Source: Halomonas sp. DQ26W (GTDB lineage: Bacteria; Pseudomonadota; Gammaproteobacteria; Pseudomonadales; Halomonadaceae). Taken from it: 33,106 nucleotides of DNA. Where the stretch lies: the NCBI RefSeq assembly GCF_003339685.1, contig NZ_QPKI01000029.1, positions 1 through 33,106 on the forward strand, read 5' to 3'. The notes beneath the pieces were generated by a model, which was given only the letters and a program-made list of their open reading frames with translations, was not told the origin of the DNA and did not search any database. A program made the translations under genes and the position numbers. Of the stretch, positions 22,760 to 31,466 are shown piece by piece. Each line of letters begins with the position of its first letter. Position 1 is the first letter of the stretch.

Positions 22760-24172
22760 TCAGCCCTCCATCTTGGTGGGGTCGTCGTCGAAGGGTGTGC
22801 TGGCAGCCGACCATGGCCGCTTGGGGGTCTCGAAGTCGTCGACCAACTTTTCTTCATCCCTTGGCTGCATGCCGTAGCGGATGACCCGCGTCAGATAATA
22901 GGTGCCGGCATAGAAGATCACCCCGTACACCATCACGTAGCCGACGAGAGTGAACAGCGCCATGCCACCGGTCAGCGACGGCGTGACCCCTTCCGCGTGA
23001 GTCATCATCCCGTAGACCAGCCAGGGGGCTCGCCCCGACTCGGTGGTAACCCAGCCGGCAAGCACCGCAATGAAGGGTGTCACCGACATCAGCCTGAGCA
23101 CCTGCAAGAATCGGCGGGAGTGATAGATTCGCCCGCCCCGCCGTAGGTAGAGACTGGCCAGGGAGACCGCGATCATCAGGAAACCAAGGCCGACCATCAG
23201 TCGGAACGACCAGAACACCAGGGCAACCGGCGGCTGCTCCTCGGGTGGCGCCTCGAGGATGCCCGGCACCTCGCCATGCAGCTCATGGGTCAGGATCAGG
23301 CTCGCCGCATAGGGAATGCCGAATTCAAAGCGATTCTGTTGGGCCGCCTGATCCGGCCAGGCGAACAGCAGGAGCGGCGCCCCTTCCCTTGTCTCCCAGT
23401 TACCCTCCATGGCCGCCAGCTTGGTGGGCTGGTACTCGAGGGTATTGAGGCCGTGGAAGTCGCCCACCAGGGCCTGGCTCGGCGTCAGCACCAGCAGCAT
23501 CCACAGACACATGGAGAGCGCCTTGCGGTTGGCTTCCACGTCGCGGCCAATCAGCAGGTACCAGGCGCTGACCCCGGCCACCACGAAACCACCGGTAATG
23601 AACGATGCCATGGCCATGTGGGCAAGACGGAACGGAAACGACGGGTTGAAGATCGCCTCGCTCCAGGACGTCACGCGAAAGACCCCGTTGATCACTTCGA
23701 CCCCGGCCGGCGTGTGCATCCAGCTGTTGGCGGAGAGGATCCAGAAGGTCGAAATGAAGGTACCCACCGCCACCATGATGGCGGCGAACAGATGCACCCC
23801 GGGGGGCACCCGGCCACGACCGAACAACAATACGCCAAGGAAAGCCGCTTCGAGGAAGAAGGCGGTGACCACCTCGTAGCTCAGCATCGGCCCCATGAAA
23901 TTGGCAGTGGATTGGGCGAAGTTGCTCCAGTTGGTGCCAAACTGGAACGACATGACGATACCCGACACCACCCCCATGCCGAACGCCACGGCAAAGACCC
24001 GGGTCCAGAGCTGGGCCAGACGGTCCCAGGCCGCGTTGCCGGTCTTGTAGAACAGCGCGTGAAGCACGGCAATGTAGGACGCCAGGCCAATGGTGAAGAC
24101 CGGGAAGATGGCGTGAAAGGAAACCACGAAAGCGAACTGCAATCGCGACAGCAACAGGGGATCAAGTTCCAT
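22760..24172 (-). CDS. cydA: Cytochrome bd/CIO-type quinol oxidase subunit I
   Basis: This 470-residue protein carries the quinol site and haems b558, b595 and d. The N-terminal haem ligand is H20 in SFHAIFPVFTIGLASY, and FRLAHMAMASF holds the second histidine region. The quinol-loop region is short and reads TKLAAMEGNWETREGAP, and TTESGRAPWLVYG replaces the GRQPW of E. coli CydA. Both features are typical of the CioA subgroup with a short Q-loop. Members reduce oxygen with high affinity and many tolerate cyanide. The start at 24172 (MELDPLLLSRLQF) has AGAGG nine bases upstream; the frame extends 39 codons further but that extension is not family-like. It is the first gene of cydABDC. Confidence 0.94.
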   Translation of the reverse strand: MELDPLLLSRLQFAFVVSFHAIFPVFTIGLASYIAVLHALFYKTGNAAWDRLAQLWTRVFAVAFGMGVVSGIVMSFQFGTNWSNFAQSTANFMGPMLSYEVVTAFFLEAAFLGVLLFGRGRVPPGVHLFAAIMVAVGTFISTFWILSANSWMHTPAGVEVINGVFRVTSWSEAIFNPSFPFRLAHMAMASFITGGFVVAGVSAWYLLIGRDVEANRKALSMCLWMLLVLTPSQALVGDFHGLNTLEYQPTKLAAMEGNWETREGAPLLLFAWPDQAAQQNRFEFGIPYAASLILTHELHGEVPGILEAPPEEQPPVALVFWSFRLMVGLGFLMIAVSLASLYLRRGGRIYHSRRFLQVLRLMSVTPFIAVLAGWVTTESGRAPWLVYGMMTHAEGVTPSLTGGMALFTLVGYVMVYGVIFYAGTYYLTRVIRYGMQPRDEEKLVDDFETPKRPWSAASTPFDDDPTKMEG

Positions 24173-24327
24173 GACGTAATGCCTCTTGGCTGCGAAGAAT
24201 TCACGTCTAAGGGATGCGGATGCACTCCGTGTGCTTTTTGCTTCCGGCAACGCCGTCCTGGCTTGCCGTGACGCATTCCACCTCGACACTGTGGTGAGCC
24301 TAGCAGCCCCGCTGGTGTGGTGCCGTA

Positions 24328-24352
24328 CTGCGACGGGCGTTCATTGTCGCAG
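24328..24352. promoter_or_regulatory. Inverted repeat upstream of the cyd operon
   Basis: CTGCGAC and GTCGCAG are perfect 7-base arms 11 bases apart, about 155 bases before cydA and about 45 bases past the exchanger stop. It could be a regulator site for cydABDC or a weak terminator for the exchanger gene. The rest of the 224-base gap shows no clear FNR/ANR box. Confidence 0.3.
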
Positions 24353-24396
24353 CACACTGTCGCATCATCCCTGGCCCCTATCGAGTCTCGAGCGTC

Positions 24397-25380
24397 TCAA
24401 GCACCGCCAGACAATACTACAAGCCGTATCATGAAGAGCATGTAGCCGAGGAACAGAGCCAGCAGCACCGCCCCTTCGATACGATTGATGCGTCCCGGGC
24501 GCCCCCGCCAGCCCATGGCAAAGACCACCAATAGCGTAGTCATCACCGCCATCAGGCTCCAGTCCCGCAACAGTACCTCACTTCCCACTTCTAGGGGCAT
24601 GATCACCGCGGCAAGCCCCACGACCCCCAGCGTATTGAAGAGATTCGAGCCGACGACGTTACCCAGCACCAGGTCATGCTCGCCCCGCCGCAACGCGCTG
24701 ACCGATGCGGCCAACTCTGGTAACGATGTGCCCACCGCCACCACGGTGAGCCCAATGATAAGGTCGCTGACGCCAAAACCTTGGGCGATGGCCACCGCCC
24801 CCCACACCAGGATGCGCGAACTGACGATCAGCAGCAGCAAGCCCACCAGGGTCCAGGCAACTCCGACCCTGAGAGACATGCGCTTCACCACCAGGCTCTC
24901 CTCGGTCTCCACCGCCAGGGGGTCCGGCCCCGCTCGGCGAGCTTGGAAGATACTCAGCAGGATAAAAGCAGCCAGCAGCACAAGCAGCAGGCTGCCCTCC
25001 ATGCGCCCGATCACCCCGCCCCACATCAACAGAGCCGACAGTAGCGTCACCCCACCCAGCAACGGTAGTTCCCGGCGAATCACCCCTGAGTGCACCGTCA
25101 GCGGCGAAGCCAGCGCCACCAGCCCAAGTATCAGCCCGATATTGGCGATATTTGAGCCGTAGGCATTACCCAGCGCCAGCCCTGGATTGCCCTGCCCCGC
25201 CGCCAGTGCCGATACCATCAATTCCGGTGCCGACGTACCGAAGCCGAGCACCAGCATGCCGATCAGTAGCGGCGAAACACCCAGCTGACGAGACGAGGCA
25301 GCAGCCCCGTCGACGAAGCGCTCAGCGCTCCATACCAACAGAACGAGACCGCCGATGACAGCGAGAATGGGTAGCAACAT
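24397..25380 (-). CDS. Calcium/sodium antiporter of the CaCA family (YrbG-like)
   Basis: This 327-residue inner-membrane protein has ten or so hydrophobic segments in two inverted halves. The alpha-1 repeat is GFGTSAPELMVSALAA with GNAYGSNIANIG; the alpha-2 repeat is AVGTSLPELAASVSAL with GNVVGSNLFNTLG. Both contain the conserved PE and GSN residues that coordinate the ions. An acidic loop between the halves (about 150-165) is the usual cytosolic linker. The family exchanges Na+ for Ca2+ or a similar cation, which fits a halophile-like cell but is not specific to one. The ATG at 25380 follows GAGGAAA. It is transcribed alone, divergent from pqiABC. Confidence 0.9.
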   Translation of the reverse strand: MLLPILAVIGGLVLLVWSAERFVDGAAASSRQLGVSPLLIGMLVLGFGTSAPELMVSALAAGQGNPGLALGNAYGSNIANIGLILGLVALASPLTVHSGVIRRELPLLGGVTLLSALLMWGGVIGRMEGSLLLVLLAAFILLSIFQARRAGPDPLAVETEESLVVKRMSLRVGVAWTLVGLLLLIVSSRILVWGAVAIAQGFGVSDLIIGLTVVAVGTSLPELAASVSALRRGEHDLVLGNVVGSNLFNTLGVVGLAAVIMPLEVGSEVLLRDWSLMAVMTTLLVVFAMGWRGRPGRINRIEGAVLLALFLGYMLFMIRLVVLSGGA

Positions 25381-25394
25381 TCCATTTCCTCGGG

Positions 25395-25414
25395 AACATT
25401 CAGTGCCGAATGTT
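25395..25414. promoter_or_regulatory. Inverted repeat between exchanger and pqiA
   Basis: AACATTC-agtgcc-GAATGTT has perfect 7-base arms and lies 15 bases upstream of the exchanger start in the divergent promoter region. It may be an operator or an mRNA leader hairpin; I do not recognise a regulator for it. Confidence 0.35.
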
Positions 25415-25556
25415 TGTATATGGTATGCGTGCCGTCAACATGTCACACTTTCGTTTGACGCCATTGGCATATCGACATCACGCCCACTGCCAACCGGCAG
25501 TTAGTGGCGTCCATTTCTTTTCGTCTCAGGTTAAACTCTTCAGGTAAACGACGCCG

Positions 25557-26915
25557 GTGCCCAGGCAACCCATACAAACGCTCAGAACTGCTGGCTTGCT
25601 TCGAGGCGAGCCACTGGTCGACCAGTACCCGCCCGAGGCGCGCACCTCGCGGCGGCGTCTACGCGCCTGCCACGAGTGCGACTGGCTGGTCGCGCTGCCG
25701 CCCCTGCGTGGCGGGCAGAAGGCCGACTGTCCCCGCTGCGGGCATACGCTGGCCACGCGTCACCATAGGCCGGCCCAACGTAGCATGGCCCTGGCCGTAT
25801 CGGCGCTCATCGCGCTCATGCTGGCGGCCTCCTTCCCGTTTGTCAGCTTCAGCGTCGGCGGAATCGGTAACAACATCGAACTTTCCCAGACCGCCACAAC
25901 GCTAATCGGCTTCCATCAGCCCCTCGTCGCGGTCGCCGTGATCCTGACCATCCTGGTCTTGCCCACCGTCTACCTGCTAGGTGTGATCTGGCTGCAGTTT
26001 GGCCTTTTGCGTGGCGAGCCGTTGCCTGTCAGCCGAAATATTGCCCGTTCGCTCTCCCACCTGCACCCCTGGATGATGGCGGACGTGTTCATTATTGGCG
26101 CCCTGGTCAGCCTGATAAAGATCGCCGGCATTGCCCAAATCGAGCTCGGTGTTTCCTTCTGGGCCTTCTGCGCTTTCGCCATTCTGCTGCTGTCGACCAC
26201 ACAATCCCTCGATTCAGACTGGATGTGGTTCTCTCTCACCGGAGAACCGTTGGCGCCGGAAGGAGCCCGTACGGGCCAGACCGCGGCCCCTCAGGGCTTG
26301 ACTGGTTGCCCAACCTGCGGCCTGGTCAACCGAGTCTCACCGCAGGTTACAAGCCGATGTCGACGCTGCGAAGAGCGACTTCACGCCCGCATGCCGCATA
26401 GCTTGCAGCGAACCTGGGCCCTGCTGGCCGCCGCCGTGGTGATGTATGTGCCGGCCAACTTCTATCCGATCATGACCACCACCAGCCTGGGGCATACCAC
26501 GCCCTCGACCATCATTGGCGGTGTCGTCGAGTTGATCCAGATGGGCTCCTGGCCGATCGCGGTAGTGATCTTCACTGCCAGCGCGATCGTACCGGTGGGG
26601 AAACTAGTGGCACTGGCCTGGCTGTGCCTGGTGGTGAATCGCAGCGACGAACTCAACGCCGGCACGCGCACGCGTCTCTATCGCCTCACCGAGTTCATCG
26701 GCCGCTGGTCCATGGTTGATGTCTTCGTGGTAGCCATCCTGGTCGCCCTGATCCGCGCCGGGTCGCTGATGTCCATCACCCCGGGACCCGCCGCACTGGC
26801 CTTCGGCAGTGTCGTGGTGCTGACCATGCTGGCCGCCATGACCTTCGACCCACGCCTGATCTGGGACACGCCGCCGCCGCGTGAAACCCGCGACCCGCAA
26901 GGAATCTGTGAATGA
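25557..26915 (+). CDS. pqiA: PqiA family integral membrane protein
   Basis: This 452-residue protein has the duplicated PqiA plan: a zinc-ribbon-like motif (C38/C41 and C58/C61) before one membrane block, and a second (C251/C254 and C268/C271) before another. Each half has four hydrophobic segments, with ALMLAASFPFVSFSVGG and MYVPANFYPIMTTTSLG as typical family sequences. PqiA anchors the PqiABC lipid transport bridge in the inner membrane and is linked to envelope stress resistance. The start is GTG at 25557 with AGGT about 12 bases upstream; a slightly later start before the first zinc motif is possible. The gene overlaps pqiB by four bases (ATGA). Confidence 0.9.
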   Translation: MPRQPIQTLRTAGLLRGEPLVDQYPPEARTSRRRLRACHECDWLVALPPLRGGQKADCPRCGHTLATRHHRPAQRSMALAVSALIALMLAASFPFVSFSVGGIGNNIELSQTATTLIGFHQPLVAVAVILTILVLPTVYLLGVIWLQFGLLRGEPLPVSRNIARSLSHLHPWMMADVFIIGALVSLIKIAGIAQIELGVSFWAFCAFAILLLSTTQSLDSDWMWFSLTGEPLAPEGARTGQTAAPQGLTGCPTCGLVNRVSPQVTSRCRRCEERLHARMPHSLQRTWALLAAAVVMYVPANFYPIMTTTSLGHTTPSTIIGGVVELIQMGSWPIAVVIFTASAIVPVGKLVALAWLCLVVNRSDELNAGTRTRLYRLTEFIGRWSMVDVFVVAILVALIRAGSLMSITPGPAALAFGSVVVLTMLAAMTFDPRLIWDTPPPRETRDPQGICE

Positions 26916-28585
26916 GCGAGACACCCCACGAAAACGATACCCGGGACATGCACCGCGCCAAGCCCTCGCCCCAGGCACGTCTGTCACCGATCTGGATAGT
27001 CCCTATCGTTGCCATCATGATCGGACTTTGGCTGGTGTACGACAACTATCGCAGTCGCGGCCCGCTGATCACGCTGACCATGTCCAACGCCGAAGGCATC
27101 GAGGCTGGCAGCACCCTGATCAAGACCCGCAACGTCGAGGTGGGGCGCGTCGAACGGGTACAGCTTTCCGACGACCTCACCCATATCGTAATTTCCGCGC
27201 GCATGGCGCCGGACTCCGAGGCCATGCTGACCGAGGGCAGTCGCTTCTGGGTAGTCAAGCCGCGCATCGGCCGCGAAGGCATCAGCGGCCTGGGCACCGT
27301 GCTCTCCGGCGCTTTCATCCAGTTGCAGCCTGGCAGGGGCGAGCAGGGCATACGGGAATTCGAGGTAAGCGACCAGCCCCCGGTGGCCCCGGCGGATGCC
27401 GCCGGTGTTCGCGTCAATCTGATCAGCCAGCTCGGCAACTCACTGCGCCCCGGTGACCCCGTCACCTTTCAGGGCTATACGGTGGGACGCGTGGAAGAGA
27501 CCAACTTCGATGCCAAGGCCCGCCGCATGGACCAGCGCATCTTCATCGAAAGTCCCTATGATCGACTGGTCACCAACACCACACGATTCTGGTCGGCCAG
27601 CGGCATCGACCTACGCCTGGACGCCGATGGCATCCGGGTCAATGTCGAGTCCCTGGAAGCCCTGCTGGGCGGCGGGGTTACCTTTGGTGTGCCCGAGGAT
27701 TTGCCCCGTGGCAATCCGGTGGCAGACGATACCACCTTCAACCTTTATCCCGACGAGGACAGTGCTCGCCAGGGCACCTTCCACCGTTACCTGGAGTACG
27801 TGCTATTAGTGGAAGATACCGTTCGCGGCCTGTCCCGTGGAGCGCCGGTGGAGTTTCGCGGCGTGCGCATCGGCACGGTGGCTGCAGTACCTTGGCAGTT
27901 TACCGCCTCACAGCCGGCGAGTCGCGATGGCTTCTTGATCCCGGTTCTGATCCGCATCGAACCGCAGCGGCTGGGCGTCGAGAACCAGGAAGTGGATCTC
28001 GAGGAGTGGGAGCAGCGCTTCCAACGACTCTTCGATAACGGGCTGCGCGCCTCACTCAAGTCGGGCAACCTGTTGACCGGCGCAATGTTCGTGGATATCA
28101 ATTTCCATGGTGACGAGGCCGAAAGCTATGTGGCGGAAACCTTCAGCGATCGGGCCATCTTCCCGATCACGTCGGCCGGGTTTGCCCACATCGAATCCCA
28201 GGTAACCAACCTGCTGACTAAACTCAACAACCTGGAGATCGAGCCACTGTTGACCGGCCTCGACCGCAATCTAGTCACATCGGAAGCGATGCTCACCGAA
28301 GTACGTGAACTGAGCACCTCGCTGCAGGCCCTTCTCGACGATCCCGGCACCCGCGGCCTGCCGAGCAATCTCAACGCGACACTAGTGGCCCTGCAGGAGG
28401 CGCTTGAGGGCATGTCGCCTGACTCCAATGCCTATCGCGAACTGACCGGCGCCGCCGAGCGTCTCGATCGGCTAATGCGCGATCTACAACCTGTCACCCG
28501 CACGCTCAACGAGAATCCACGGGCGCTGTTGTTCGACAGCCTGGATGCCGACGACCCGCAGCCCCGCGCACCGAGGCGCAACTGA
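26912..28585 (+). CDS. pqiB: PqiB, MCE-domain envelope lipid transport protein
   Basis: This 557-residue protein has one N-terminal membrane anchor (residues about 26-46, SPIWIVPIVAIMIGLWLVYD) and then periplasmic MCE domains. The first begins NAEGIEAGSTLIKTRNVEVG, the second around residue 165 (NSLRPGDPVTFQGYTVGRVE) and the third around 300 (LSRGAPVEFRGVRIGTV). A helical C-terminus from about 430 carries repeated leucines (VTNLLTKLNNLEIEPLL). Stacked MCE rings and the helical needle form a lipid tunnel between the membranes. It is translationally coupled to pqiA and followed by pqiC. Confidence 0.94.
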   Translation: MSETPHENDTRDMHRAKPSPQARLSPIWIVPIVAIMIGLWLVYDNYRSRGPLITLTMSNAEGIEAGSTLIKTRNVEVGRVERVQLSDDLTHIVISARMAPDSEAMLTEGSRFWVVKPRIGREGISGLGTVLSGAFIQLQPGRGEQGIREFEVSDQPPVAPADAAGVRVNLISQLGNSLRPGDPVTFQGYTVGRVEETNFDAKARRMDQRIFIESPYDRLVTNTTRFWSASGIDLRLDADGIRVNVESLEALLGGGVTFGVPEDLPRGNPVADDTTFNLYPDEDSARQGTFHRYLEYVLLVEDTVRGLSRGAPVEFRGVRIGTVAAVPWQFTASQPASRDGFLIPVLIRIEPQRLGVENQEVDLEEWEQRFQRLFDNGLRASLKSGNLLTGAMFVDINFHGDEAESYVAETFSDRAIFPITSAGFAHIESQVTNLLTKLNNLEIEPLLTGLDRNLVTSEAMLTEVRELSTSLQALLDDPGTRGLPSNLNATLVALQEALEGMSPDSNAYRELTGAAERLDRLMRDLQPVTRTLNENPRALLFDSLDADDPQPRAPRRN

Positions 28586-28599
28586 ATCAGGAGCAGAGC

Positions 28600-28644
28600 A
28601 TGCCATTCACCACGTCGAGACCTGCGCCACGGAGCCGCACATGA
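28600..28644 (+). other. 14-codon leader frame overlapping the pqiC start
   Basis: An ATG at 28600, six bases after a good AGGAG, opens a 14-residue frame (MPFTTSRPAPRSRT) whose TGA overlaps the pqiC ATG (ATGA). It could couple pqiC translation to an upstream initiation or be a decayed former start. Confidence 0.35.
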
Positions 28645-29225
28645 GGATATTACTTGGCCTTTTCACCCTGGCTATGCTGCTCGGCCTGAGCGGCTGTGCC
28701 ACCAGCAGCGCACCCGCCAATCGCTTCATGTTGCCCGACAGTGAGGCCGCTCGCTCCGCGTCCCCGGACGTCGAGCAGGTGCTACTGGTACGCACGCCCC
28801 GCCTAGCCCATTATCTGGACGTGGACGGCATCGTACTGCAACTCGACGACATCAGCCTGAATGCGGCACGCCAACATCTCTGGGCCGAACCGCTGGGACG
28901 TCAACTCGAACGGGGCATGCGGGCACGACTGAGCGAGCGCCTGGTCGACACCCGTGTCCTGCGCGACGAAGGCGGCCACAGGGGGCCCAATGCGCTGTTG
29001 TTGCGGATCGAAGTCGACAGTTTCCAGGGTCGCTACGACGGCCTGGCGGTGGCCAGCGGCCAGTGGCAGCTGCTGGCAGCGGATGGGGAACTGGTGGCCA
29101 TGGACAACTTCCGCGTCGAGACAGAGCTCGACGATGACGGCTACCCCGCCTTGGTGAGAGCCCTGGGGAGGAGCTGGGACCAGGTAGCCGACCAAGTGGC
29201 CGCAACCGTAAGCCGCCACCGATGA
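28641..29225 (+). CDS. pqiC: PqiC/YmbA family outer-membrane lipoprotein
   Basis: This 194-residue protein begins with a lipoprotein signal peptide, MRILLGLFTLAMLLGLSGC, so C19 is the lipidated cysteine after the LSGC lipobox. The mature domain has the PqiC (ABC-type auxiliary lipoprotein) pattern: SAPANRFMLPDSEA, VLLVRTPRLAHYLDVDGIV, HLWAEPLGRQLERGMRARLSE and LLLRIEVDSFQGRYDG. PqiC sits in the outer membrane and receives the PqiB needle. The start at 28641 has GGAG six bases upstream and gives a proper signal peptide; the frame extends 32 codons further but those residues look non-coding. Confidence 0.88.
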   Translation: MRILLGLFTLAMLLGLSGCATSSAPANRFMLPDSEAARSASPDVEQVLLVRTPRLAHYLDVDGIVLQLDDISLNAARQHLWAEPLGRQLERGMRARLSERLVDTRVLRDEGGHRGPNALLLRIEVDSFQGRYDGLAVASGQWQLLAADGELVAMDNFRVETELDDDGYPALVRALGRSWDQVADQVAATVSRHR

Positions 29226-29410
29226 GGGGACGAGTACGCTACGCTAGGACCCTGAACAAATCGCCAAGCGTGATGAAGCAGCACTAAGCGGCGGCGTCGG
29301 AACAAGCTGCGCAACTGTTATCACTGTGGCATAATACGCCTTCGCGGCAACCTGTAGTCCCTCCTGCTGCGCCCTGAACCGAATTTTTCACGCCTTGGCC
29401 CGGGACTGGT

Positions 29411-29429
29411 CATGTGCAAGATGCACATG
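29411..29429 (+). promoter_or_regulatory. Perfect hairpin in the rhlE leader
   Basis: CATGTGCA-aga-TGCACATG is an 8-bp perfect stem with a three-base loop, 30 bases before the helicase start. A promoter-like TAATAC (about 29332) lies some 80 bases further upstream, so the hairpin would be in the 5' untranslated leader. Confidence 0.5.
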
Positions 29430-29459
29430 GCACGGCGGAGGCGTATCTGCGGAGACCGC

Positions 29460-30794
29460 ATGACCTTTTCCGAACTCGGCCTGCGCGCCGAACTGCTCCG
29501 TGCCGTCGAGGCACAGGGCTATACCATTCCGACCCCCATTCAGCGCCAGGCGATTCCTGCCGTTCTCAATGGAGGTGACCTGCTTGCCAGTGCCCAGACC
29601 GGTACCGGCAAGACGGCCGGCTTCACCTTGCCGATGCTACAACGCCTGGCAGAAGGACCCCGGCCCGGCAAGCGTCAGATTCGCGCCCTGATACTGACGC
29701 CGACCCGTGAACTGGCCGCCCAGGTGGGTGAAAGCGTAGCAGACTACGGCAGCCACCTGACCATGCGCTCCCACGTAATCTTCGGCGGCGTCGGCCAGCA
29801 GCCCCAGGTGGATGCCATCCGCCCCGGTTTGGATGTGCTGGTGGCCACGCCCGGGCGGCTGCTCGACCTGCACCAACAGAAGCACGTGGACCTTTCCCAC
29901 GTCGAGATTCTGGTGCTCGACGAAGCCGATCGCATGCTGGACATGGGCTTTATCCACGACATCAAAAAGATCCTGCGCGTACTCCCCGAGAAGCGCCAGA
30001 ATCTGCTGTTCTCGGCCACCTTCTCCAATGAGATCCAGGCGCTTGCCGGCAAGCTGCTCGACAACCCGGCCATGATCGAGGTGGCTCGGCGCAACACCAC
30101 CGCCGAAACCGTCGATCAGTCGATCTATCGCGTCGACAGGGAGAAAAAGCGAGAACTGCTGGCACATTTGATCACCCGGCACAGCTGGAACCAGGTGCTG
30201 GTCTTCACCCGCACCAAGCATGGTGCCAACAGGCTGGCCGAGCAACTCTCCAGGCAGGACATTCCTGCCATGGCGATTCACGGCAACAAGAGCCAGTCGG
30301 CGCGCACCAAAGCGCTGGCCGCCTTCAAGACCGGCGACCTGCAGGTGCTGGTAGCGACCGACATCGCAGCACGCGGCCTCGATATCAGCGAGCTGCCCCA
30401 CGTGGTCAATTTCGAGTTACCCAACGTCGCGGAAGACTACGTCCACCGCATCGGTCGCACCGGCCGCGCCGGCAGCGACGGCCAGGCCGTTTCACTGGTC
30501 TGCGTCGACGAGCATGGCCTGCTCAAGGGCATCGAGCGGCTGATCAAGCGCGACCTGGCCAAGCATATCGAGCCCGGCTTCGAGCCCGACCCCAATGCCA
30601 AGCCCGAACCCATCGAGAATGGACGCGGCGGGCGCAGTGGGCGCTCCGGCGGACAGGGGCAGCGCGGCAATGGCGGTAACAGCAGCGGTGGTCGCGGCAA
30701 CGCTTCGCGTAGCAGCGAAGGCAACCGCAACGGCGACGACAGTCGAGCGCCACGCCGACGCCGCAGCCGTGGCCAAGGAGTTCGTCAAGCCTGA
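29460..30794 (+). CDS. rhlE: DEAD-box ATP-dependent RNA helicase, RhlE-like
   Basis: This 444-residue helicase has the full motif set: Q motif TPIQRQAIP, motif I AQTGTGKT, Ia PTRELAAQ, Ib TPGRLLDL, motif II DEAD (about 155), motif III SAT, motif [14 protein letters not shown], motif [11 protein letters not shown] and motif [12 protein letters not shown]. The C-terminus from about 390 is a low-complexity Gly/Arg/Ser/Asn tail with RGG-like repeats, ending in a basic [10 protein letters not shown] stretch that should bind RNA. RhlE proteins act in ribosome assembly and mRNA decay. The start at 29460 (MTFSELGL) follows GGAG by about six bases; the frame extends 16 codons upstream without a ribosome site. 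Confidence 0.92.
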   Translation: MTFSELGLRAELLRAVEAQGYTIPTPIQRQAIPAVLNGGDLLASAQTGTGKTAGFTLPMLQRLAEGPRPGKRQIRALILTPTRELAAQVGESVADYGSHLTMRSHVIFGGVGQQPQVDAIRPGLDVLVATPGRLLDLHQQKHVDLSHVEILVLDEADRMLDMGFIHDIKKILRVLPEKRQNLLFSATFSNEIQALAGKLLDNPAMIEVARRNTTAETVDQSIYRVDREKKRELLAHLITRHSWNQVLVFTRTKHGANRLAEQLSRQDIPAMAIHGNKSQSARTKALAAFKTGDLQVLVATDIAARGLDISELPHVVNFELPNVAEDYVHRIGRTGRAGSDGQAVSLVCVDEHGLLKGIERLIKRDLAKHIEPGFEPDPNAKPEPIENGRGGRSGRSGGQGQRGNGGNSSGGRGNASRSSEGNRNGDDSRAPRRRRSRGQGVRQA

Positions 30795-30913
30795 TTTGGC
30801 GCAAGGTAGATTCCTGAGATATATGGCAATGTAACCTGCCAATTTATATCGTGCTGATAAGGGGATAATAGGATGAACGCGTATCATCGTGCCTCTTTGG
30901 ACAAGCCTCGCCA

Positions 30914-31465
30914 ATGTTGAAATGGCTGACCGGCAAAAAGCCCATTCCGGTCTGGGTCATCAAGCAGATCGACGATGGCCTGCTCCACCTTTGCGGGCAG
31001 GCCACAGTCGAGCCGCAGACGAAACGCAACGCCGTTCTCACGGAACTGCATGAGCGTCGTTACCAAGGAGCGGTGAACATGGCCGGCGGCGGCCTCGTCC
31101 TGAACGCTCGACTCTTTGCCGCCTTGGTACCGCTGGAGGCGCTTGAGTTCGATACCCAGGCCCAGGCGCACTGGCAGGGGCGGACCTGGCATGTCTCTCA
31201 GGTCCCCCAGCGTTGCTGGACCTTCGACGGCCCCTTGATCGCGCAGCATCAACGACAGGGCAACCAGGAACTGCTGGTCAGTACCGAGGATGTCTCCGGT
31301 ATTCGCCGTCAGGTCAAGGCCAGTCTTGACCCCGGCGTAGTGACGTTCGGCACCCCCACCAACGAGCACCCCTTGATTGCACCCCGCCACGGCGAGCATA
31401 CCGAGGCGTCAAGCATATCCAGCAAGCCGCCCAAGGGACGGGAGTGGCGAGGCGACGACGGCTGA
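30914..31465 (+). CDS. Hypothetical protein, unrecognised
   Basis: This 183-residue soluble protein has no signal peptide or membrane segment and matches no family I know. It begins MLKWLTGKKPIPVWVIKQID, has a central region with strand-like segments (GGGLVLNARLFAALVPLEAL, HWQGRTWHVSQVPQ), and ends in a polar, probably disordered tail (from about 155). Third-codon-position GC is high, like its neighbours, which supports the plus-strand frame over a competing minus-strand frame of 171 codons. The ribosome site is weak. Its stop is one base from the start of the MFS gene, so the two are probably co-transcribed. Confidence 0.6.
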   Translation: MLKWLTGKKPIPVWVIKQIDDGLLHLCGQATVEPQTKRNAVLTELHERRYQGAVNMAGGGLVLNARLFAALVPLEALEFDTQAQAHWQGRTWHVSQVPQRCWTFDGPLIAQHQRQGNQELLVSTEDVSGIRRQVKASLDPGVVTFGTPTNEHPLIAPRHGEHTEASSISSKPPKGREWRGDDG

Positions 31466-31466
31466 T

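Noticed and set aside
23276..24271. A 331-codon plus-strand frame opposite cydA
   Set aside because: Shadow of cydA; low-complexity G/H/E/R composition.
24173..24396. An FNR/ANR box controlling cydABDC
   Set aside because: No TTGAT-N4-ATCAA-like sequence was found by eye in the gap.
30884..31399. A 171-codon minus-strand frame opposite the hypothetical gene
   Set aside because: The plus-strand frame has better third-position GC and is tightly linked to the MFS start; the minus frame lacks a ribosome site.
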